Positions 36,401 through 48,307 of a stretch of 64,000 bases of DNA are shown piece by piece (within the stretch, counting starts at the first letter, position 1; each line of letters opens with the position of its first letter). The notes under the pieces were generated by a model that saw only the letters and a program-made list of their open reading frames with translations, was not told the DNA's origin and did not search any database. The stretch is from Phycomyces blakesleeanus NRRL 1555(-) (Eukaryota; Mucoromycota; Mucoromycetes; Mucorales; Phycomycetaceae). Position numbers and translations under genes: made by a program. The stretch spans positions 374,391-438,390 of the forward strand of contig NW_017265164.1 in the NCBI RefSeq assembly GCF_001638985.1, in the 5' to 3' direction.

Positions 36401-39400
36401 AAGAAATCATATTAATCAACCAATTCATTCATATGTGCATGTTATTCTTCTTTTATTATATTACATAATATTATATAATATAAAAAACAAAGTGAAAAGT
36501 CATTTGTACCTGAAAAGGTCTGGAATAGGATAATCGAAGGAGCAAAATATGGTAAGATTATATAGATCAAAAGGTATACATATCTCAAGTCATTCTATAG
36601 GTGATGTACTTGTTACGATTGCTACTGGTGAGATGACAGAAGAAGAAGCATCAAGCATGGGCTTAGTACCTACACATGCATATGCAGTCGTTGGTAAATT
36701 TCTATTTTTTATAAGAAATAATTGATATAATGCCATGTATTTATATTACATCTAAAAAAAAAAGATATCAAAATGGTCGAGAATAAACGTTTCATGCAAG
36801 TCAAAAACCCATGGAGTCACAAACGATGGAATGGACCCTACAGTCATATGGACACCAAGAATTGGACCCCCCAATTGATGCAAGCTCTGAACTACGACCC
36901 AACTCTGGCTGGGCAGAGAGACGATGGAATCTTTTGGATTGATTTTGAGTCTGTTTGTTCCTATTTTACCTCTATACATTTGAACTGGAACCCAGAGCTA
37001 TTTACTCATCAATGGGTCTTGCATTCGTAAGTGACTAAGCTTTAGTTCATAATAGCAATCATTGCTATAAACAGTACGATAAATCATAGAATTGAACATT
37101 AAAGGGCCAACCACTATACACACACATAAACATGTTTTTTGTTTTGTTTTACAAATGTATGTATTGGTATATAGGAAGTGGCGCAAAGACATTGGTCCTA
37201 AAAAAGATATCTACAATCTTGGTAAGACAACTAGCACAATATTTTATTTTATTTTATTTTTTGCTTATAATACACAAGATCAAGTTTGCTAATATGCATA
37301 AATAACAACAAGGTTACAACCCACAATTTCGATTGAGAGTAAATGTACCAGACAAAAAACCAGCTGCAGTGTGGCTCTTACTTTCAAAACACATCATGGT
37401 CACAGAGGAGAATACAGACTACATCACTCTTCACATCTACAACAACACTAATGGCGAGAGAGTATTCTATCCAGGAGAACCATTTAAAGAGGGTACCTAT
37501 GTCAACAGTCCCCACATTCTGGTATGCATATATAATCAATCAATCAATCAACCAACCAGCCATTTGATTCTTTTATTCAAAAAAAAATTAACAATAATTA
37601 TAATTATATTTATAAATATATGCAAATATAGGTTAGGTTTAATGCTCCACCTGGTATAAGTGATTATACTATTGTGGTTTCTCAGCATGAAAAAGAGAGA
37701 TCTCTATATTTCACATTGAGATCCTATTCACTTGCGCCCATACAGCTCACCGAAGTACCGATGCGGTATTCTATAGAACAAAAGGTAACAAATTCAACTA
37801 TAGAAAAAAAAATTATCGTATCGTATCGTATCGTATCGTATCGTATCTTATTTTTTTTTTAAAATATTAAGATCCGTGGCGAGTGGACAGACCAGACAGC
37901 TGGTGGAAATGCATCAAGTCCTTCATTTTTGAATAATCCTCAATGGAAGATCACAATCCCATCTCCAGAGTCTGATGATCCAGGCACAGATAAAAACAAC
38001 AATGTTACTGCTACTACTGGAATCTTACTTATGCTAGAAGCCCCGAAATCATTTGCAGTAAATTTGATGCTAGTTGAGGGCGGAAAGAGAGTATCAAGGC
38101 AAGTGATAAACCCCTTGTTTCTTTTTATATTGAATACTTGTATCTATACTCATACATTAAAATAAATAGTGTATCCGTAAGAGACATCTTGGTGGATTCA
38201 GGACCTTACCGACACGGATTTTCCTACTTTGAACTTGAAAATGTCCAACGTTAGTGCTCATATAGTAACATAGCTTTAAGGAAAATTATACCAAGCCAAG
38301 CCAAACCACACTACAGTATATTATATTATATTATATTATTCTATACTGATCTAAATGTCCTACTTATTTATCTATATGTAGCTGGAAGTTATACTGTAGT
38401 AGCGTCTACTTTTGAAGCAGATCTTATCGGAAAGTTTATTCTCACTGTAGCTAGTCTAGTTCCACTTACAGTCGATCCTATCCCAGCAGAAGGAGCCGTA
38501 AGTACTATGATAATAATAGATAACATATTTGAAAATCATAATAATAATAATAATCATAATAATAATAATAATAATAATAATAATGTAAATCTATAAAGGG
38601 TATGTTTCGAAAGATAATACACGGTGAATGGTAAAGTATTCCTTTCTTCTTTCTTTATTTTATTTTGAAACAAACCTACTTATAATATATGGATATGGAT
38701 ATACATTTCAACAATTTCTCTTTCTCTATAGGATACGTGGATACAATGCAATGGGGTGTGTAGCCCATAATAATTATAGCAAAAATCCTCGATACTTGCT
38801 GGATATTCGAGAACTGACTACTGTAAAGTAAGTTCTTTCGCTTATTGTTTATTTTTGGTATACATCATTTAACAAAGAAAACCAATACAAAAATGTGTAT
38901 ATAATACAATTCGACATATATTTTTATTTTTTTCTTTATAGAATTCGGCTACAGGCTAAAAACATAGAACCCACCCCATCTATGAATATAACTTTGTATG
39001 AAAAGCACCCTAAAGACACGTTTGGTCAAGAAGTAGCTACTTCTGGACCTTATACCAATGTTATTCAGGTACTTTAAAAATCACATTCCCTTTTCTTTCT
39101 ATATAACGTATGTATGTATGTATGTATGTATGTATGTATATTTACCTATTTACTTGCTTGCTTGTAATAAATAAAGGGTGTTGCAACAAACGATATAGTA
39201 CTCGGTCAAAATGGAACAGGTAAATTATCATATCATTTTTTTAAAAAAAAGAAATCCACCATAAAATATTAAATATCGTATTGACTTATTTTTAATACAT
39301 TCGTTTACAAAAAACACACAATACACACACCCAAAAACATTAGGCTACCTTGCTGTTTTTGCTACACATGACAAAGACATTGCAGGCGAATTCACTGCAT

Positions 39401-39447
39401 TTATTTACAGCGATCGTCCTGTCAATGTACGCAGCGATCGTTCATAA
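33461..39447 (+). CDS. calpain-7-like cysteine protease (PalB/Rim13)
   Basis: Cytosolic protease that, in ascomycetes, processes the PacC/Rim101 factor in alkaline pH signalling together with ESCRT-III. More than 20 exons run from [14 protein letters not shown] to [12 protein letters not shown]. Two MIT-like helical repeats come first (about residues 1-130 and 150-215). A long Ser/Pro tract follows (34549-34700). The protease core has [13 protein letters not shown] (catalytic Cys), [32 protein letters not shown] (catalytic His) and [15 protein letters not shown] (catalytic Asn). Two C2-like calpain-III domains follow ([34 protein letters not shown]). One exon is only 21 nt (36211-36231). All three catalytic residues are present, so it should be active. 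Confidence 0.9.
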
Positions 39448-39766
39448 AGCAAAGTGACAGTAAACAACAGCAACAGTAATAGCAAACAACCAAAATTTTA
39501 CATTTGCAACAATTACTAGTACTACTACTACTACTATTATTATTATTATTATTATCTTCACACATAAACACACGCAACACTTATATATATATATATATAT
39601 CTCCTTTAGCAATTACAATACAGCCATTCTTTCTTTCCTTCTTTCTTTTTTTATAAGACAAAAAAAACACTCAGACACAAAATGACAATCAATCTTTATA
39701 TATAATACATCTTAAATCCTCTTCCTTACACAAACACTATATATATATATATATATTTATATAATC
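39448..39766. other. convergent spacer
   Basis: 319 bp between the calpain stop and the OST subunit stop; (TAC/TAT)n at about 39519-39554 and two (TA)n tracts. No gene. Confidence 0.55.
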
Positions 39767-40379
39767 TTAAGGTGATGTTCTAATTTTCTGGATCTGACTC
39801 AATGCACGTTGTCCAGTGGCAGCTGCTACAATTGAAAGCAAGAAAAGGTACCCGAGGGTTTGGAAGATGTTGAACTTGACCCAGTAAAGGAACAGAATAT
39901 ACTCGATGGATGCCAATGACAAAAGGAATGCGACAATTGAAACGGGTCCCATTGATGATGAACTAGTTGTCAAGTCCGAGACAATCTTTGATGGATTGAT
40001 GCCAAGACTGGTCCACTATTTTAAAAAAATATTGTTATTGTTAATATTATTGTTCTTATATGTAATATATCTCTTTATCTCATTCTGTCTTTCTAGGCAT
40101 GTGTATGTGTATGTGTATATGAAAAAAAAGATAGAGATAGACACAGAAAAAAAAAGTTAATATTAATTGTTGATACTTTACACCAGAAATAAGTAATGCC
40201 CATGGCGAAAGAGCTAGGAGCCCAAAGAGCACGGAGAACCACGCAGAAGGCATTACTTCAGGTTGACGGAATACATGGTTGATTTCAGGCAACATTTCGA
40301 ATACGTCTTCATTTCCAGCAGCATTCACATGGGCTGCAAGAGCAGTTAGAACAAGCGCGGTGATGATAAAGCGTGTCAT
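39767..40379 (-). CDS. short ribophorin II/Swp1-like oligosaccharyltransferase subunit
   Basis: A component of the ER oligosaccharyltransferase for N-glycosylation. Exons 40379-40182 and 40015-39767 give 149 codons (148 aa). A signal peptide is clear (MTRFIITALVLTALAAHVNA). It is followed by EMLPEINHVFRQPEVMP, which corresponds to the segment just before the first C-terminal helix of ribophorin II. Then come three hydrophobic helices; the last reads LYWVKFNIFQTLGYLFLLSI, as in the family, and the tail is basic. The large luminal region found in animal ribophorin II and part of that in yeast Swp1 are absent. The signal peptide makes a missing upstream exon unlikely. Assignment is by pattern, with moderate certainty. 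Confidence 0.75.
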
Positions 40380-40419
40380 TTTTTTTGTATTCGTGCGTGT
40401 TCGTAAGTGTTCGTATGGG

Positions 40420-40450
<31 letters not shown>

Positions 40451-40910
40451 GTATGTATGCCTTTTCTTTTTTAACAAAAAAAAAAGTGAATGAAGCGGAC
40501 TTATTCGCTTAAGATTAGCGCGTTGCAGGTTCTTGATTGGCCATGAAACAACAACCGTCACTCCGATATTTGTTCCATATGGTCTTCTTCAGCAGAAAAA
40601 AAAACCTTATTAATTGTCCCAAAAGAATGATTAATTAGTAGGTTCAATATATCAGTTTCTGGTAATTTTACATGGATTATATAACAACAAGCTGTAGTAC
40701 ACTTTTTTTCTTTTTTAAAAAAAAAAAAAAAACAACTCAACTCAATTAAATAAAATATTATTTATTTAATTGCTTTGTGCTGCGCCCAAAATAGCAAATG
40801 GCTTGAAGAAGTAGTATATACCACGCTTTTACTAATAAAATCATCTAATATAACAGTGTTTTTTTTTCTATTCTTCACATTTTCGATTTATAAATCTACA
40901 AATCTCAAAA
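40380..40910. other. promoter side of the OST subunit gene
   Basis: Contains (TA)n and (TGTA)n tracts at about 40420-40460 and poly-T/poly-A runs near 40703-40732. No open frame supported. Confidence 0.5.
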
Positions 40911-41745
40911 TGAGCAACAACAACAACGGAAATTCTGTACTAGGCATCCTTTAACACTATCAGGAGACATTCTTCAATTCTCAAAACACCGTTGAGATTT
41001 CTAATAGCAAAAATGAAAGTTCTGAGCACGATGACAAGTTTTCCAGACAGATGAGAGAAATTATGCTGAATCTCCATACACTTGTCGTGGACATGTACAC
41101 CACAATTATAATTGCTGGACTTACTGGTAGCCTTGACAACGTCATCAGGCCTTCTTTAATGGCTCGCCTGTACATCTTCAAAAAGTGCGTTTGACCAGCA
41201 CAAACGTTAATTGAATCACAATCCATTAATGAACACATTTCCAACATTATTTTCATGACGAGACTGGTCCCAGCAGCTTCTATGGGCATTACAGAATACA
41301 CAGAGAGACGTTGGATATGATTGTGTGTGTATGAAAGGAGGACCGTGTGCTCAGATCTTCTGAACAAAGAGACATTTTGAGTCCTCCTGTGCGGAAACAG
41401 GTAGCAGTTGTTTTTTTAGCGTCTGACAAATACTCACTTTGGGTACCAAATGGAATCAGAGATGCTTGGTATAAGCCAAGCTTCTTACAATCGTTTTACT
41501 GCCAGGTTCATGAGTGCAATTTTTTGGCGTTTCTACCCATACAACATCAGACGGGCAGCATTAACTCAAGAATCCAATGAGATAATGGCCGGTTCTGGTA
41601 TTGCAGTTAAAGGTTCTGGGTACGCCCACTTACAAGAGTATATTAGAGCAATTGATGGGAAGATTGTAACCATCCAAAAGGCAAGCATTCGAGGCTGTTG
41701 TATTTGGGATACTTTAATATCCAATATCATATACGAGCCCAGATA
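40911..41745 (+). pseudogene. broken open frame of unknown family
   Basis: Starts with MSNNNNGNSVLGIL followed by a stop. It continues in the same frame as SRQMREIMLNLHTLVVDMYT and GLTGSLDNVIRPSLMARLYI, then stops. After frame changes it resumes at 41450 with YNRFTARFMSAIFWRFYPYN and GSGIAVKGSGYAHLQEYIRA (to 41745). The blocks look like real former coding sequence (balanced amphipathic composition, no microsatellite). At least two stops and one frameshift interrupt it and no intron signals would mend them all. I recognise no domain. It is probably a relic of a mobile-element or multi-copy gene; a different splice model cannot be excluded. Confidence 0.4.
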
Positions 41746-42624
41746 GAAGTACCTGTCAAAGAGGTCGTTATAAATGATCATCCAATATAAAGTCCTATCT
41801 GAAACATAATAGCTATGTATTTGATCCATCATTGGACTGTATTCAAGAAGTATTTAAACTATTATCACAAAGCTGCTAAGATGACTCATATCCAGAGTGA
41901 CTGGATATATCTCAATAAATATAAATATCATAGATAAAATAACTTTTAAGATAACTCGATTTGACTTGAACTTTTAATAAAACAATAAAAAAGAGCCTCA
42001 AAGTACTTAATGTTTCACCTTTTCACATACAAATATAATAGAGTCAACAGGTGGCTCGATTGACATGGAAATGCATCGATGTCTCTAATAGCCAAATGTG
42101 ATGACAAGAAGAGATTCATAAAAAACAGACTTGGCCACACTGATAAGTAATTAAAAGTATTAGAGTCATACATTTTATAGTGTGCTTAGAAAACCAGACT
42201 CTGCTAAGAAAAAATTCATTATATAGCGTTCAGGACAGCCTCAAAATTATTTTCCTGTCCTAATTTTGAAATGCCGCATAGTAAAAAATAAAAATAATTC
42301 CACTTATATTTGCCTTGACAAGAAATAAGTCCAACTTATATTTGTGTGGGACTTCACAAGCTCAAATGTAATATAAAATAGTATAAAAGAAATAATCCAG
42401 GACAGTAAGAAAAGAAGTCTGTAATTCAAAAAGTATTTAATATAGTATAAAATAATCTATATAAATTATACTTGTCATACACAACTTATATACACAATAC
42501 TTATACTTCTTTACGTTTAAAGCCATATATTCGTCAAAAGACATATAATTATTCCAACAAACAAAAACAATTATAGCTAAAAAAAGGTTCTAAACGTTCT
42601 ATTGAAGTAACTTTTTATACAAAC

Positions 42625-43109
42625 TTAAGTTTTTTGATGTTTTTTATTAGCTGGTAAATATGCTGTTGTTTGTTGTTGATGTTGTTGTGGCTGTGTTGGC
42701 TGTGGTGGTGTGTTTGTAAATTGTATAGCCTGTACACTTCCAGATCCTCCAGTGTTGGCCTCAGAGTTCATTATAAATATTGGCGTCTGGAAGCCTGGCC
42801 CACCTGAGACTAACAGGTTTATATTTAATGGAGCACGGCCAAAAGTGATATCCCTTAAGTCAGTGAAAAGTTGCTGCATGGTTTCTTTCAGCCCACTCGA
42901 CTCTGACTGTATCTGGGCCTGTATAGTCTCGAGGGATCAGTGGAGCATTGGGGCAGCAGTACGAAGTCGTAGAGTTGTAGGATCGTCTTCTTGGTGTTCT
43001 CTGGTCTTGACTCCTGAACATTTTGGGTAGTCTGAGCTTGAGCGGCTCTCATCTGTGCATCAACAACAGGATTTCCAGAAGGATAAAATCTGGGGAATTG
43101 AGTATTCAT
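42625..43109 (-). pseudogene. frameshifted Gln-rich gene relic
   Basis: Begins with MNTQFPRFYPSGNPVVDAQM at 43109 and runs as RAAQAQTTQNVQE. A shift of one base near 43000 then moves the coherent frame to EDDPTTLRLRTAAPMLH, one TGA, and SLETIQAQIQSESSGLKETM. The frame continues open to 42625 (LFTDLRDITFGRAPLNINLL; PQPTQPQQHQQQTTAYLPAN; end KHQKT). Apart from one frameshift and one stop it reads as a single protein of about 160 aa. No domain is recognised. The Gln/Pro-rich tail and the neighbouring relic suggest an element-encoded protein, but this is inference. Confidence 0.4.
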
Positions 43110-45232
43110 TTTTTTAAAATCGAAGTAGAAATAATAGTAAGGTGAGATAGAACCATTGCTGCCTATGATTTCTGGAGTATATATACCTTTTTCAAAGTGA
43201 ATATTGGTAAAAATAAATCAAAGTGTTAGTCATATACTGCCAAGAAGCAACGTCTTTCGTTATCATGTCGAACCAATCCTCGTAAAAGAAGACCACACGA
43301 ATAAAAACGCTTTCCATTTGTGTAGCAGTGTAAACCAATAATATTGTCTCTTTTATTCCGTATATAGAAATAGCACTTGTACTATTTATATACTTCTTCG
43401 TTTTATTTAAAAAATGATAACATTTAACCATATATTTTGCTGTAATAACAGTAAGTTAAAGCAAAAACATTATAAGAAAGTGTTTATGCATATAAAACCT
43501 TTTCTATTTCTCATAAAAGAGCAATATGTGTAAAATAATAGTGGCAGAAGCAATGCCGAAAAAGGGTATTCTTCTAAGCCAATGAAAATTGTTTATATCC
43601 GTTTTTATTTATATCTCCCAGGAATGAATTTTGGTGCTGTCCTGGTGCGATTCCTCTGCTTGTGCTCTGATATAACTCCTTATTATTTTTGTCACTTTAA
43701 TAAATAACACTCTCACCGTATCTACTTTTCCAATTATTGAAATACTAACCCATAAACAATCCCGAATATCTCAACCATAACATAAATTGTTCATATCACC
43801 CTACCTGAGGCATTATCCTGCCTTCACTCATTCATCACACTGAAGAAGATCCGTACGTTATTGCGCGTCACCCTTTTATTTTAGCATTGCTGTTACCAAG
43901 CAGATTTGTCACCATCTGTCGTTGCATCTGTCAGCACGCCATCCCTTAAAGTTGCATACCCAATCGACACCTAAACCTTTTCTCCCTCTGACACACAATT
44001 ATTCCAGATGATTAACAATACCACCTCAAAGTTTCGTGACTGCAGAAGCCAATATAAATAAAATTCGTGTTGTCAAATACATCTTCACAACAAAGTACTA
44101 CGACAAAATGACCAAATCAAGAAAAAAAAATTGACTGAGCATGACTATAAACTGTGTCTTGCATTTCTTCTCTGTCATTTTTTTCATCATAAGTAGTATA
44201 TTGATCTACATATTGTTCTTGCTGGTTTGGTTGATGTGAAATAAATGACATTGCTTGTTAAATCGACACTAATTAGTAAAAATTGTGAAAGAAAAGAAAA
44301 ATAGTCTTAGTTGTGGATCCTGACACGAGGCGTGGTGGTTTTGTTGGCTCTCCACACACCTACTCTGTTTCCAGCCTTCTTTTCCAAAAACGCCGGACCA
44401 CCAAATGTTCCGATACCATTTCACTTAATTTTCCTTTTATTTCCCTTACTTCCGACAATCCCCTAAATTGTTAAAGAAGATATTGACTTGGTCAATTTTT
44501 CCCATACTATTTTGTTGACTAACTTCCTAGTTTCGTAGAGTTGTCCTTTACCAAAATTGTTAAAGACACTCTCTTACTCATTTTCTATAACATCATATTT
44601 TTTGTCACTGATGTCTCCTAGTACTTTCTGATAGAAATTTACATTATTAAAACCTAAATCTATCAATATATTTTACCCAAGAATTAGTATAAATATCTCT
44701 TCAAAAATATTCATTAAACGAGGATTATCATTATTAGTATTGTTTATAGCAGCTTGGGTGTGCATTAAATCAAAATTAACATGGAGAGCTTTAGGATTTT
44801 CTTTTGTGAAACAAAAAGTTGGTCAGAAATCATTTAGTGAGACACATACCGAAGCTTTACTTCTTGGTATTAAAGAACAACGTAGCAATGTTCTTGTGTG
44901 TGAATGAATAAATCGGTATAGAAATTTGTTTTCTTCTTTTGAAACAAAAAAAATATAAAGAAACATTGTGGTACTCTGGTGGTGTTACTTGGCTAATCAT
45001 GAGAACAATAAAAGAAAACAAGCCTATAGGCATTACTGTTTCAATTAATCGGCTTTATTGACTAACTAAATAAAAAGATTTCAAAGAAGAAGAATAAAGA
45101 ATGAGCCCATAAGAATTATTTTCGATAGTCCCGGTGTACTTTTAGGGCTTTATAAATAATTGTAAGCGTGTGTGTATATATATACTTTCCACTTCTTATT
45201 GAATAAATTAAAGTCTTGCTTAAATGTATTTG
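43110..45232. other. gene-poor stretch with unassigned frame fragments
   Basis: No gene supported. Less AT-monotonous than true spacers: a pyrimidine-rich plus strand at 43640-44080 and short in-frame blocks (for example VDPDTRRGGFVGSPHTYSVS at about 44319-44380, and WRALGFSFVKQKVGQKSFSE at about 44780-44840). These suggest old, heavily decayed coding DNA. Nothing could be assigned to a family. Confidence 0.4.
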
Positions 45233-46164
45233 GAATGTAGTATAATTACTCTTTCCTCTCGAAATTTGTGAGTTACATGGCGCCATAGGATCACAAAAGT
45301 ATATCATCTATAGGTGGCATTACACAAACACAACAGTAATGCTTTATCTGACTGTACAAGAAAACAGAAAGGTAAATTTGCACACAATTACACAAACGTA
45401 CACCTCTTAATAATATCTATTTAGACTGGAAACATCCCTAAGCTCACTCAACAGAGAAATTATTTCTGATGAGAGTTTATAGTCAAAATAACTATTGAAT
45501 CACAAAATATTGTACAAGTTTCACTCACTAGTATGATATTTATGCTATTTTGGACAGAAAGCTTGGTTTATTTTGTGTAAAGAAGTTAGACAGAATGGAG
45601 GAAACTTTTTTTTTGGTAAAGTGGGAAATCAATGGCACAAAAATTAGTCGACTTGCAATGCCAATTGGTACTATACACCATTAAATATCCTGATTAAGTT
45701 TATTTGAGCATTTTCTGGTTTCTTCTTCTTTTCTTAAAGCTGTTGTCTAGTCAAAGAATACCCTAAAAAAATTGACTGCAACGTACTTTCAAGTACACAT
45801 ATTTACATACCAAGGAACAGCGCACGTAATCTATTTAGTATTTTGTGATTCAATAGTCGAGAAACTGCCAATGCAAAAGGTTAAAGAAAAAAGTTTTATA
45901 GTTTCAAAGTCAAGATTTCAATTCTCTTAAAAAAATAATTTCTCTATTGAGCTTAGGGATGTTTCCAGTCTAAATAGATATTATTAAGAGGTGTACGTTT
46001 GTGTAATTGTGTGCAAATTTACCTTTCTGTTTTCTTGTACAGTCAGATAAAGCATTACTGTTGTGTTTGTGTAATGCCACCTATAGATGATATACTTTTG
46101 TGATCCTATGGCGCCATGTAACTCACAAATTTCGAGAGGAAAGAGTAATTATACTACATTCTGT
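45233..46164. mobile_element. foldback element with about 225-bp terminal inverted repeats
   Basis: The left arm starts GAATGTAGTATAATTACTC at 45233 and runs to about 45460. The right arm is its reverse complement, ending at 46164 and beginning at about 45945. By eye the arms are nearly identical over some 220 bp. A shorter inner pair (TATTGAATCACAAAAT at about 45493 and its complement near 45842) extends the symmetry imperfectly. The loop of roughly 480 bp has a 30-residue frame with no clear homology. No target-site duplication is obvious. It looks like a non-autonomous long-TIR element, possibly of Tc1/mariner type, ending 170 bp before the peroxiredoxin start codon. Confidence 0.8.
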
Positions 46165-46334
46165 TCAAAAAGAAAACGAAAAATAGATTTTGAATAACTT
46201 TCTTTTAAATAAGGCTTCGACGTTTTCGATTGTCTTCTTTCTCTCTTTCTTTTCTATTCTCATTTGACTCGGGCCTTCTTTATATATCTCTTTCTCTTTC
46301 TTTCTCACGGCAACGTAAACTACGAAAACAAAGA

Positions 46335-47416
46335 ATGTCTCTCAGACTTGGATCTATTGCCCCAGGTAAATTTATTTTCACATATAAATATTGAACAATT
46401 GATATTTGTGTTTGTGTGTGTGTGCGCTTGAGTTTGTGCTTTTAAACTAAATGTATATGTTCGTGAAAATGTTTGTAGACTTTGAAGCCTTGACCACAAA
46501 GGGTCCTATCAAGTTTCACGAATTCATTGGTGAAAAATGGGCCGTTTTGTTCTCTCACCCTGCAGATTTCAGTAAGTGAGGTTTAGTATATTCTGATAAG
46601 CGAAAAGAAGGAGGGAAGGAAGAAAAGACAAAGAGAGAAACAGAAAAAGAAATCAATGTTTTCTTCAAGTCAAATGTTTCTTCTTATGCTTGTATTAAAT
46701 GGTCTTGGACTATATATTAATTCCCGGATTTTTTGATATTTTTTTTTAAAAATAAGCTCCTGTGTGTACCACTGAGTTGGGGCTGGTGGCTGCTCTCCAA
46801 GATGAATTTGATGCTCGTAACGTCAAGGTGATTGGTTTGTCTGCAAATGGCTTAGAGTCGCACCAAAAGTGGATCTCGGATATCAATGAGATTAGCAATG
46901 TTCAGCTTGATTTCCCTATTATCGCTGATGACAACCGCAAGGTTTCTGTGCTCTATGACATGCTTGACCACCAAGTAAGTTTATATACTGTTTTGTGTTT
47001 TGTTCTTTGGTATAATCTAGTATAGTCAATACACTACCAAGAAGATTATGATATTAACAGCATTAAACTAATATAATAAAAAAAATGATATAATTTTATT
47101 ATAGGATGCTACTAACCTTGACGCCAAGGGTATTCCATTCACCATTCGATCGGTGTTTATTATCGACCCCAAAAAGACCATCCGTCTCATCCTGTCCTAC
47201 CCTGCGTCGACTGGCCGCAACTTTGACGAAATATTGCGTGTGATCGACTCTCTGCAGCTTGGAGACAAACATCGTATCACTACACCTGGAAACTGGAAAA
47301 AGGGAGACGATGTGATTGTTCACCCAAGTGTGTCAACCGAAGAAGCCCAGACCTTGTTCCCAAAGGGTGTCCGCGTGGTCAAGCCTTATTTGCGCCTCAC
47401 TCCTTCACCTTTCTAA
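46335..47416 (+). CDS. PRX1: 1-Cys peroxiredoxin (Prx6 type)
   Basis: Reduces hydrogen peroxide and organic or lipid peroxides. Four exons (46335-46365, 46479-46571, 46757-46974, 47105-47416) total 218 codons (217 aa), the normal length for the 1-Cys class. The peroxidatic motif is [14 protein letters not shown] (catalytic Cys in PVCTTE, coded at the start of exon 3). Arg in [10 protein letters not shown] and the extended C-terminal domain ([20 protein letters not shown]) are also typical. No resolving Cys is evident. The N-terminus [20 protein letters not shown] is short, so the product is likely cytosolic rather than mitochondrial. Its promoter abuts the foldback element. Confidence 0.95.
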
Positions 47417-48307
47417 GTCCTTTTATATATATCTTTCTTTTTTTTTTAATTTTTTTTTAAAAAAATTCATATGTTTTCTCAACAGAATAATAAGAAGAAC
47501 AATGGCTACCATATATATGCGTGTGTGTGTATCTGTTTTTGAGAGTTTTTTTTTTTTTTTTTTTTTTTTTGGCTCTAGAAGCCTTGAAACATTCTAGTTT
47601 CTGAACCTTCTTAACTCATATAGAGAGAAATAGATATAGAAAATACAGTGTGTTTTCTATTGTATTCTATATTTTATATTTATATATATATATATATTAA
47701 CTGCCCGACTCAGCATTGCACGATGTATACTATAACAATAACATTAGAAATAAAGTGAAGCAAAGTAAAGGATTAAGACCAAATTTGGGTATTCAAAGAA
47801 GTAAAAAGGGTTTGAAGACCAGAAGAAAGAATAAGAATCGAAACAAAACAAAAAAGTATCAAGAATTTGTTTCAAAATTTTGTTGAATAGAAATACTACA
47901 AAATAAAGATACAATTTTTTTTATTACTTTAGTTATCCAATCAAGTTCATAGGATTGTTTTGTACTTTTTTTTTTAAAGAAAATAAATTGTTGCTCATCT
48001 TTATAGCACTACACGCATAATAATCATCATCATCACCATGGTAATAATAAGAAGAAAAAGAAGAAATAAATCACACAAATGTGTACACACACACACGTAT
48101 ATATAAGTTTAGGTTTATTTTATTTTATCTATATATTTTATTTTATTTTATTTTATTTTATTTTATATTAATTATCACTCCGTTATTTCTTCTTCTTCTT
48201 CTTCTTCTTCTTCCTTGCTCTTTTTTATCTTATTTTTAAAGAACAGCAAATACCAGACAGCAACAGCAACAACTTATACCACTGATATAATAATAGTAAT
48301 AGTAATA
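47417..48307. other. spacer with simple repeats
   Basis: Poly-T runs (47546-47571), (TTTTA)n at about 48117-48166 and (TTC)n at about 48187-48212. The CTT/TTC-rich stretch directly precedes the small frame at 48308 and could be a pyrimidine promoter element. No gene. Confidence 0.5.

Noticed and set aside
44319..44484. VDPDTRRGG block considered as a RuvC-like motif of a Fanzor/TnpB relic
   Set aside because: Only one short Asp-Pro motif is present. No zinc-finger block, second Glu/Asp motif or terminal sequences could be found nearby, so the link is unsupported.
45615..45690. Short frame in the foldback loop (FLVKWEINGTKISRLAMPIG) read as a helix-turn-helix of a transposase
   Set aside because: Only about 30 residues with no catalytic part downstream; similarity to Tc1-type HTH is too weak to call.
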